From: JAFDWI01 sp040255345
GTDB lineage: Bacteria > Actinomycetota > Acidimicrobiia > Acidimicrobiales > Iamiaceae
Assembly (NCBI GenBank): GCA_040255345.1
Contig: JBDZUV010000165.1
Span: forward strand, 1-5,706
Length of the DNA stretch: 5,706 nt
Reading direction: 5' to 3'
A program made the translations under genes and the position numbers. The notes under the pieces were generated by a model. That model was not told the DNA's origin and searched no databases. It was given only the letters and a program-made list of their open reading frames with translations. Position 1 is the first letter of the stretch, and each line of letters opens with the position of its first letter. Below, in pieces: positions 1 to 5,271 of this stretch.

Positions 1-838
1 ACTCCCCCGACACCTGATACGCGGCCAGCGGGACGTCGACGATGCGGCGAGCGGCCGCCAGCACGTCGAGATAGGCCAGCGCCGGCTTCACCATGATCAG
101 GTCGGCCCCCTCCTCGACGTCGGCCTCGATCTCGAGGAGCGATTCGCGGGCGTTGCGGGGATCCTGTTGGTAGGCGCGACGGTCGCCGCCATCGGCGATC
201 TCGACGTCGACCGCGTCGCGGAACGGGCCGTACAGCGCGGACGCGTACTTGGCCGCGTACGCCATGATCGCGACCCCGGTGTGCCCGGCTCCGTCCAACG
301 CGGCGCGGATCTCCGCGACCTGACCGTCCATCATTCCCGACGGCGCGACCACGTGCGCCCCGGCGGCGGCCTGGGCGAGCGCGACCGAGGCGTACCGTTC
401 GAGCGTCGCGTCGTTCGCCACCCCTCCGGCGTCGTCGAGCAACCCGCAGTGGCCGTGGTCGGTGTATTCGTCGAGGCACAGGTCCGCCATGAGCACGACG
501 TCGTCACCGAAGGTCTCCCGCAGGTCGCGCAAGGCGACCTGGACGATCCCGTCCGGGTCGTCCGCGCCGCTCCCCCGGGCGTCCTTCGCGAGCGGTACCC
601 CGAACAGGATCACCCCGGGCACCCCGAGGTCGACCAGGTGCTTCACCTCGGCAACGAGCGACGCCCGCGTGTGCTGCACGACGCCGGGAAGCGACCCGAT
701 GGGCTGGGGTTCGTCGATTCCCTCGCGTACGAACAGGGGTGCCACCAGGTCGTCGACACCCAGACGGGTCTCGGCGACGAGTCGGCGGAGCGCCGGTGTA
801 CGGCGCAGACGACGGAGGCGATGGGTGGGAAAGCTCAC
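1..838 (-). CDS. hemB: Porphobilinogen synthase (delta-aminolevulinic acid dehydratase), C-terminus cut by window edge
   Basis: This cytosolic enzyme condenses two 5-aminolevulinate molecules into porphobilinogen, the second committed step of tetrapyrrole synthesis. About 279 residues are visible of a family length near 325-330. Both Schiff-base lysines are present: K197 in AAKYASALYGPFRDA and K251 in IMVKPA. The metal loop at residues 119-132 reads DLCLDEYTDHGHCG, so the three usual ligand positions are C121, D123 and C131. This is a mix of the all-Cys zinc type and the Asp-rich type; from memory, mycobacterial HemB has a similar mix. The start is GTG at 836-838. An in-frame TAG at 848-850 rules out any longer form, and the sequence from SFPTHRLRRLR onward fits the family N-terminus. 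No good ribosome-binding site precedes it, but a -10 box lies six bases upstream, so the mRNA may be leaderless. It is separated from hemACD by an opposite-strand gene. Identity is very secure. Confidence 0.97.
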   Translation of the reverse strand, partial: MSFPTHRLRRLRRTPALRRLVAETRLGVDDLVAPLFVREGIDEPQPIGSLPGVVQHTRASLVAEVKHLVDLGVPGVILFGVPLAKDARGSGADDPDGIVQVALRDLRETFGDDVVLMADLCLDEYTDHGHCGLLDDAGGVANDATLERYASVALAQAAAGAHVVAPSGMMDGQVAEIRAALDGAGHTGVAIMAYAAKYASALYGPFRDAVDVEIADGGDRRAYQQDPRNARESLLEIEADVEEGADLIMVKPALAYLDVLAAARRIVDVPLAAYQVSGE

Positions 839-844
839 GCTCTC

Positions 845-850
845 ACGCTA
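845..850 (-). promoter_or_regulatory. Candidate -10 box of hemB (leaderless layout)
   Basis: On the minus strand TAGCGT fits the actinobacterial -10 consensus TANNNT. Six bases (GAGAGC) separate it from the hemB GTG, so a start of transcription at about +7 would fall on the G of the start codon. No convincing TTGAC-type -35 element is visible 16-19 bases upstream. The lack of a clear Shine-Dalgarno sequence agrees with a leaderless mRNA. The placement is inferred from pattern and spacing only. Confidence 0.45.
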
Positions 851-916
851 CAACCGGCCTGACGGACCCTCCTCCCGCCGCGTCCCGCGCCCGCGCCCGG
901 GTGCGGGGCGCTCGGG

Positions 917-922
917 TACCGT
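917..922 (+). promoter_or_regulatory. Candidate -10 box of the Cds1-like gene (leaderless layout)
   Basis: TACCGT matches TANNNT and is followed by exactly six bases (gtggcg) and then ATG at 929. This would put the transcription start on the A of the start codon. No recognisable -35 hexamer and no strong ribosome-binding site are present in the upstream GC-rich stretch. The spacing is identical to that of the opposing hemB box. Confidence 0.45.
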
Positions 923-928
923 GTGGCG

Positions 929-2062
929 ATGGATCGGGACTGGGTGCACCATGCGATCGCACTCGTCGAGGCCGACGCCAATCGCTCGGCCGACACCCAC
1001 CTCATCACCGTGCCGGTGCCCGCGTCGCTCGGGGTCGACGTGTACCTCAAGGACGAATCGGCCCACCCCACGGGCAGCCTCAAGCACCGTCTCGCCCGGT
1101 CGCTCGTGCTCTATGAGCTCTGCAACGGTCGCATCGGCCCCGACACCCCGCTGGTCGAGTGCTCGTCGGGCTCGACCGCGGTGTCCGAGGCCTACTTCGC
1201 CCGGCTGCTCGGCCTGGCGTTCACCGCGGTGATGCCCGCGGGCACCTCACCGGAGAAGATCGACCAGATCCACTTCTACGGGGGCACGTGCCATCTGGTG
1301 GAAGACCCCGACGCCGACCTCGACGCCGAGGCCCGTCGCCTCGCAGCGGCCACCGACGGGTGTTTTCTCGACCAGTTCACCAACGCCGAGCGGGCGACCG
1401 ACTGGCGGGGCAACAACAACATCGCCGAGTCGATCTTCGAGCAGCTCGCCCAGGAGCCCCACCCGGTACCCGCATGGGTCGTCGTCGGAGCGGGCACCGG
1501 TGGCACGTCCGCGACGATCGGCCGGTTCGTCAGGTGGCGCCAACTCGACACGAAGGTGTGCCTGGTCGACCCGGAGGGATCGGTCTACGCGGACGCGTGG
1601 GAACACCGCGGGGCGTCCGGTGGGGAGCGCAGCGCCCGCTCCCACGGCGACGGGGCCACCGGGTCGGTCGCCGCCGGGCCCGGCCGGATCGAGGGCATCG
1701 GCCGGCCCCGGGTCGAGGCGTCGTTCCTGCCCGAGGTGATCGACCGGACGATCCGCGTCCCCGACGCCGCGTCGGTCGCGGCGATGCGCACACTGAACCG
1801 GCTGTTGGGGCGCCGGGTCGGCGCGTCGACCGGCACCAACTTCTGGGGGATGTGCACGCTCGTCGCCGAGTTGCACGACGCGGGGGTACGCGGCGCGATC
1901 GTGGGCCTGCTGTGCGACAGCGGCGACCGCTACTCCCACACGGTCTACGACGACGCGTGGCTGCATGCCGAGCGGCTCGATCCGGCCCCCTACGAGGAAC
2001 GCCTCGAGCGGCTCCTCGGGCTCGGGGAGACGGGTGTCCACGACAGACCGGCAGCCGTCTGA
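929..2062 (+). CDS. cds1: PLP-dependent cysteine-synthase-fold protein, probable L-cysteine desulfhydrase (Cds1-like)
   Basis: This 377-residue fold-type II PLP enzyme probably degrades L-cysteine to pyruvate, ammonia and hydrogen sulfide in the cytosol. The PLP lysine is K52 in TGSLKHRLA. The substrate loop is SSGST (79-83), not the SGNTG of true cysteine synthases. The phosphate-binding glycine loop is GAGTGGTS (187-194). Other conserved blocks are FTNAERATDWRGNNNIAESI (150-169), GIGRPRVE (256-263), STGTNFWG (300-307) and CDSGDRY (329-335). These blocks match my memory of Mycobacterium tuberculosis Rv3684/Cds1 closely, hence the name; annotators may use only 'PLP-dependent cysteine synthase family protein'. 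Residues 226-252 are a Gly/Ser/Ala-rich insert between the DPEGSVYADAW strand and GIGRP. ATG at 929 is preferred because of the -10 box six bases upstream; GTG at 923 would add two residues. The gene is convergent with hemD and divergent from hemB, on the opposite strand to all hem genes. The fold is certain, and the reaction likely but unproven. Confidence 0.88.
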   Translation: MDRDWVHHAIALVEADANRSADTHLITVPVPASLGVDVYLKDESAHPTGSLKHRLARSLVLYELCNGRIGPDTPLVECSSGSTAVSEAYFARLLGLAFTAVMPAGTSPEKIDQIHFYGGTCHLVEDPDADLDAEARRLAAATDGCFLDQFTNAERATDWRGNNNIAESIFEQLAQEPHPVPAWVVVGAGTGGTSATIGRFVRWRQLDTKVCLVDPEGSVYADAWEHRGASGGERSARSHGDGATGSVAAGPGRIEGIGRPRVEASFLPEVIDRTIRVPDAASVAAMRTLNRLLGRRVGASTGTNFWGMCTLVAELHDAGVRGAIVGLLCDSGDRYSHTVYDDAWLHAERLDPAPYEERLERLLGLGETGVHDRPAAV

Positions 2063-2070
2063 AGAACCAC

Positions 2071-2111
2071 CCGTCGGCCGACTCCGACGAGCCGTCGGCC
2101 GACTCCGACGA
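2071..2111. repeat. Two exact tandem copies of a 20-base unit, period 21
   Basis: Bases 2071-2090 and 2092-2111 are identical (starting CCGTCGGCCGAC and ending TCCGACGA) and separated by one G. A degenerate third copy begins at about 2113 (ACGTCGG). Each copy holds the perfect 10-base palindrome GTCGGCCGAC and the inverted pair CGTCGG/CCGACG, so the array can fold in several alternative ways on either strand. It lies wholly within the gap between the convergent Cds1-like gene and hemD. Confidence 0.9.
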
Positions 2112-2122
2112 AACGTCGGGTC
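2101..2122. terminator. Stem-loop between convergent genes, probable bidirectional terminator
   Basis: GAC-T-CCGACG pairs with CGTCGG-GTC around an AAA loop (2111-2113), giving a nine-pair GC-rich stem with one bulged T. A weaker hairpin (CCGACG at 2084-2089 with CGTCGG at 2093-2098) sits just upstream, produced by the tandem copies. The stem lies 39 bases past the stop of the Cds1-like gene and 54 bases past the hemD stop, so it could end transcription from both sides. There is no T-tract on either side, which is common in high-GC actinobacteria but makes termination an inference. Confidence 0.5.
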
Positions 2123-2175
2123 CGTCCCGCTCGTCGCAACCGTGCACGCCGACACCGACCCGGTGCGGCGGGCGG

Positions 2176-2946
2176 TCAGGGCTCGGCGCGCACCGCGTGG
2201 ACGACCGCTTCGACGAGGCCGTCCACGGTGTGCGGGTCGGCCTCGGCCGCGACGTCGACGTCCAGCTCACCCAGCGCCGCGGAGGTGACCGGGCCGATCG
2301 ACACCACGAGCGGGGGCAGCCCGTCGACACCGACCGCGGCCACCAGGTGCTGCACGGTCGACGGTGAGGTGAACGTGACCACCGCCGCGTGGCGCACGGC
2401 GTCACGGGTCGCCGCGTCGAACTCCGCGGCCACCGTGCGGTAGGCGACCACCTCGTCGACGGCCCAACCCTTCGCCCGCAGGCCGTCGGCGATCACGTCT
2501 CTGGCCACCTCGGGCCGGAGCTGCAGCACACGCCCGGCACCACTCGGGAACGCTTCGACCAGCGCTTCGCCGACCGCCTGGGGTGGCACCAGGTCGACGG
2601 TGCCTCCCGCATCGGCCACGGCCGCGGCGGTGGCCGGCCCGACCGCGGCCACGTGCACCGGAGCGAGTGCCGCCAGGTCGCCCAGCACCGCGCCGAGTCG
2701 TTCCACGGCCGTCGCCGACGAGACCACGAGCCAGTCGTAGTCGGCCTCGGTCAGGGCGAACACGGCCTCCCGCAGGGCCCGGCCGTCGTCGTCGGGGTCG
2801 ATGAACGTGATCGCCGGTGCGCGGACCACGTCGGCACCGAGCCGACCCAGACGCGTGTCGAGACGCCCGGCCCGGGCGCGGGTGACCACCACACGGATCC
2901 CTTCGAGCGGTTCGGCGACGGCGTGCAAGCCAGCGTCCTCGCGCAC
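2176..2946 (-). CDS. hemD: Uroporphyrinogen-III synthase
   Basis: This enzyme cyclises hydroxymethylbilane with inversion of ring D to uroporphyrinogen III, the branch point to heme, siroheme and cobalamin. The 256 residues cover both domains of the family: EGIRVVVTRARAG (15-27), DWLVVSSATAV (71-81), VAAVGPATAAAV (99-110), VVAYRTV (166-172), VVTFTSPSTVQHL (189-201) and SIGPVTSAA (216-224), ending with the TVDGLVEAV helix. HemD sequences diverge widely, so identity rests on these motifs plus the position after hemC. It stands alone, without the methyltransferase fusion found in many actinobacteria. The chosen start is GTG at 2944-2946; TTG at 2926-2928 is a possible later start. No Shine-Dalgarno sequence is evident. 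The hemC stop lies in the same reading frame, only two codons upstream (TGA-GCG-ACG-GTG), so translation probably depends on ribosomes finishing hemC. Confidence 0.93.
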   Translation of the reverse strand: MREDAGLHAVAEPLEGIRVVVTRARAGRLDTRLGRLGADVVRAPAITFIDPDDDGRALREAVFALTEADYDWLVVSSATAVERLGAVLGDLAALAPVHVAAVGPATAAAVADAGGTVDLVPPQAVGEALVEAFPSGAGRVLQLRPEVARDVIADGLRAKGWAVDEVVAYRTVAAEFDAATRDAVRHAAVVTFTSPSTVQHLVAAVGVDGLPPLVVSIGPVTSAALGELDVDVAAEADPHTVDGLVEAVVHAVRAEP

Positions 2947-2952
2947 CGTCGC

Positions 2953-3858
2953 TCAGTCGGCTGGCCCGACGAGCCCCGTCAACCGCTCGGCCAGCGCCGT
3001 ACCGGCCCGGGCCGCGCCGGCCGCGGTCGCCTCGTCGTCCACCGTCGCCCGTTGCGGTGAGCCGTCCGGTGTGGCCGCGAGCACCCCGGTGATCCGGAGT
3101 GCCCCGTCTCGAACGGTCGCGTGCGCGCCTGCGGGCAGGTCACAGTCGCCGCCCAGCCGCGCCAGAAATGCCCGCTCGGCGTCGACCCGTAAGCGGCTCG
3201 TCGCATCCTCGACGCGGCGCAGGCGTTCGATCGTCGCCTCGTCGTCGCTCCGGCATTCCACGCCGAGTGCGCCCTGGGCGACCTGCGGGATCATCTCGTC
3301 GACGGCGAAGATCTGGGCCGCCCGGCCGGTGAGCTCCAGCCGCTCGAGCGCGGCGGCGGCGACCACGATCGCGTCCATCGTCCCGTCGTCGATGCGGCCG
3401 AGGCGGGTCGCGATGTTCCCGCGCAGCCCCACGACCCGCAGGTCGTCACGCAGGTGTGCGAGCTGCACCCGTCTGCGGGCCGAGCCCGTTCCGACGACCG
3501 CACCCGGCTCGAGCGCAGCGAGTGACACCCCGGCGAGTGCGTCGCGTGCGTCGCCACGTTCGGGTACCGCGGCCAGCACCAGGCCGTCGACCGTCGTCGC
3601 GGTCAGGTCCTTGGCCGAATGCACCGCCACGTCCGCGCGCCCCTCGAGCACCGCATACTGCACTTCCTTGGCGAACACCCCCTTGCCGCCGATCTCGGCG
3701 ATCGGCACGTCGAGACGGCGATCCGCATGAGTGGTGACCGGGACGAAGGAGATGTGAAGGTCGGGGTCGAGTGCGCCCAGGAGCGACGCGACGTGATCGG
3801 CCTGCCAACGGGCAAGTGCGCTGGCCCGGGTGGCGATGCGCAACTCGGGTCGGCTCAC
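2953..3858 (-). CDS. hemC: Hydroxymethylbilane synthase (porphobilinogen deaminase)
   Basis: HemC polymerises four porphobilinogen units into linear hydroxymethylbilane on a covalently held dipyrromethane cofactor. The protein has 301 residues, normal for the family. The N-terminus LRIATRASALARWQA (6-20) starts domain 1. VHSAKDLT (79-86) contains the catalytic aspartate D84, and GSARRRVQLAHL and RGNIATRLGRI (146-156) carry the substrate-binding arginines. The cofactor cysteine is C239 in LGGDCDLPAGAHA; this loop departs from the more common LxGGCQxPIGA, though the essential Cys is intact. The start is GTG at 3856-3858, which overlaps the hemA TGA as GTGA and falls at the expected N-terminus. 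The frame stays open further upstream inside hemA, but that longer form shows no family similarity. The overlap implies translational coupling with hemA. Transcription probably comes from upstream of rex or hemA. Confidence 0.98.
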   Translation of the reverse strand: MSRPELRIATRASALARWQADHVASLLGALDPDLHISFVPVTTHADRRLDVPIAEIGGKGVFAKEVQYAVLEGRADVAVHSAKDLTATTVDGLVLAAVPERGDARDALAGVSLAALEPGAVVGTGSARRRVQLAHLRDDLRVVGLRGNIATRLGRIDDGTMDAIVVAAAALERLELTGRAAQIFAVDEMIPQVAQGALGVECRSDDEATIERLRRVEDATSRLRVDAERAFLARLGGDCDLPAGAHATVRDGALRITGVLAATPDGSPQRATVDDEATAAGAARAGTALAERLTGLVGPAD

Positions 3859-5153
3859 GCCCCGCCGGTCACCCGGTCGCCTTCGTCGCCGTCGTCCATG
3901 TCGTACAGGTCGGCCAGCGCGTCGACGATCTGGTCGCCCCGAACCGTGCCGGCCAGTTCGCCGAGCCGGACGCTGGGCCGGTGCAGGAGCTTCGCGACGA
4001 TCCCGTGGGTGAGCGCCTCGACCGCGTCGCGTTGCCGGTCGGTCAACCCGTCGAGTCGCCCCGAGAACCGCTCGAGTTCGGCGCGGCGGATCGCTTCGCT
4101 GCGGGCGTGCAGGTCGGAGATGACCGGCGCCACCGACCGGGCGTTGCGCATGGCGCGGAACCGGACGAGTTCGTCTTCGATGATCTCGGTGACCGCCGAG
4201 ATCTCGCCGCGTCGCCGATTCAGGCCGGCCTCGGTGAAGGTCCGCAGGTCGTCCATGTCGCACAGCTCGACACCGGGAAGCTCGGCGACCCGGGGGTCGA
4301 CGTCTCGGGGCACGGCGATGTCGACGATCAACAGTGGGCGGCCGTGCCGGGCGCCGACGACCTCTTCGATCGTCGCACGGTTGACGACCTGGTTCACCGC
4401 GGCCGTGGACGTCAGCAGCAGGTCGACGTCGGCGAGCACGTCGCCGATGCGGTCGAAGGGGACCGCGGCACCGCCGACCCGCTCGGCGAGTTCCGCCGCG
4501 CGCGTCGCCGTCCGGTTGGCGACCAGCACCTCGGCGACGCCGGCACCGGCGAGCGCGACCGCCATCTGGTCACCCATGTCACCGGCGCCGAGTACCAGTA
4601 CCCGGCGGCCGGCGAGTCCGTCGAGGCGCTGTGACGCCAGTGCCACCGCGGCAGCCGAGGCCGAGGCGACCGACCGGGAGATCCCGGTCTCGGTCCGGGC
4701 CCGCTTGCCGACGTGGAGCGCGTGGCGGAACAGCGCGTTGAGATGAGGCCCGGCCGCACCTTCGTCACGGGCCACCCGCCAGGCGTCCTTGAGCTGGCCG
4801 AGGATCTCGGTCTCACCGATGACCGCCGAATCCAGGCCCGCAGCCACCGAGAAGAGGTGGCCGGCGGCGGCCTCGTCGAAGTCGACACTGAGATGATCGG
4901 CGAGGTCCGCGACGGGCACCTCGGCGTGCTCGGAGAGCACCGAGCGCAGCCCCGCATAGGAGTCGTGGAACCGTTCGACGACGGCGTAGATCTCGGTGCG
5001 GTTGCACGTGGAGACGACCACGGCTTCGCTGACGTAGTCGCGCTGGGACGCGAACGACAGCACCTTGGGCAGATCTTCCGCGCCGACGGTCAGTCGCTCG
5101 AGCAGGTCGAGCGGCGCCGAGCGGTGATTGACTCCGATGACGACGATTGCCAC
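3855..5153 (-). CDS. hemA: Glutamyl-tRNA reductase
   Basis: HemA reduces the glutamate on glutamyl-tRNA(Glu) with NADPH to glutamate-1-semialdehyde, the first and usually rate-limiting step of the C5 pathway. The protein has 432 residues. The N-terminus IVVIGVNHRSAPLDLLERL, the catalytic cysteine C50 in STCNRTE and H99 in GHLFSVAAGLDSAVIGETEILGQ (98-120) form the catalytic domain. GAGDMG (189-194) begins the NADPH Rossmann domain, followed by NRTATRA (213-219) and LLIVDIAVPRDVDP (274-287). The helical dimerisation domain follows GLNRRRGEI (310-318). The start is GTG at 5151-5153. No other start codon occurs in this frame between there and the rex stop, and the N-terminus matches the family. 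An AAGGAG lies 11 bases upstream. HemA is downstream of rex on the same strand and overlaps hemC by four bases, so it is the head of the hemACD unit. Confidence 0.98.
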   Translation of the reverse strand: MAIVVIGVNHRSAPLDLLERLTVGAEDLPKVLSFASQRDYVSEAVVVSTCNRTEIYAVVERFHDSYAGLRSVLSEHAEVPVADLADHLSVDFDEAAAGHLFSVAAGLDSAVIGETEILGQLKDAWRVARDEGAAGPHLNALFRHALHVGKRARTETGISRSVASASAAAVALASQRLDGLAGRRVLVLGAGDMGDQMAVALAGAGVAEVLVANRTATRAAELAERVGGAAVPFDRIGDVLADVDLLLTSTAAVNQVVNRATIEEVVGARHGRPLLIVDIAVPRDVDPRVAELPGVELCDMDDLRTFTEAGLNRRRGEISAVTEIIEDELVRFRAMRNARSVAPVISDLHARSEAIRRAELERFSGRLDGLTDRQRDAVEALTHGIVAKLLHRPSVRLGELAGTVRGDQIVDALADLYDMDDGDEGDRVTGGA

Positions 5154-5164
5154 GCCTCGAGGCG

Positions 5165-5170
5165 CTCCTT
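5165..5170 (-). promoter_or_regulatory. Ribosome-binding site of hemA
   Basis: AAGGAG on the minus strand lies 11 bases before the hemA GTG, longer than the usual 5-9. A second GAGG, only two bases before GTG, is too close to serve. It is the only strong Shine-Dalgarno sequence I see among the genes in this window, and it supports the GTG start at 5153. Confidence 0.6.
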
Positions 5171-5224
5171 GATCTGATTCCGGTTTCCAGGGGCTGGAGA
5201 AGGCCGGAGTTGCCGACCAGCTTA

Positions 5225-5256
5225 CGGGCGCGGACTCGATACGGGTCCAATCCCCG
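5225..5256 (-). other. Possible stem-loop in the rex-hemA gap
   Basis: In the 118-base gap between rex and hemA, CGGG (minus strand, 5253-5256) can pair with CCCG (5225-5228), and GGAC (5245-5248) with GTCC (5232-5235), across a small internal loop. This gives a two-part stem that starts about 15 bases past the rex stop. It could mark transcript processing or partial termination between the repressor and hemA. The stems are only four pairs each, so this is a weak call. I found no Rex operator (TTGTGAA-type inverted repeat) in the gap. Confidence 0.25.
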
Positions 5257-5271
5257 CTTCGCTGGCCTCGG

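Noticed and set aside
839..928. Rex operator in the hemB / Cds1-like divergent gap
   Set aside because: No inverted repeat resembling TTGTGAA-N4-TTCACAA is present, so direct Rex control of these two genes is not supported by the sequence.
1247..2155. Antisense open frame of 302 codons opposite the Cds1-like gene
   Set aside because: The composition is that of a shadow frame with no recognisable domain, while the plus strand encodes an intact, motif-complete enzyme.
1159..2367. Open frame of 402 codons on the plus strand overlapping the Cds1-like gene and part of hemD
   Set aside because: The Arg/Pro/Gly-rich translation has no family motifs, and the frame runs across two well-supported genes. 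It is a typical shadow frame in GC-rich DNA.
3859..4263. N-terminal extension of hemC inside hemA
   Set aside because: The frame is open but its Arg-rich translation does not match HemC. The GTG at 3858 gives the expected N-terminus and the normal length.
3619..4746. Open frame of 375 codons on the plus strand opposite hemA and hemC
   Set aside because: The Ser/Arg/Thr-rich translation is the complement of two highly conserved enzymes and has no independent support.
5154..5271. tRNA- or tmRNA-like patches in the rex-hemA gap (a T-arm-like GGGTCCAATCCCC on the plus strand and a TGATTCCGGTTTCC stretch)
   Set aside because: The T-arm-like stem has only four pairs and no acceptor, anticodon or D arm fits around it. 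The gap is far too short for a tmRNA.
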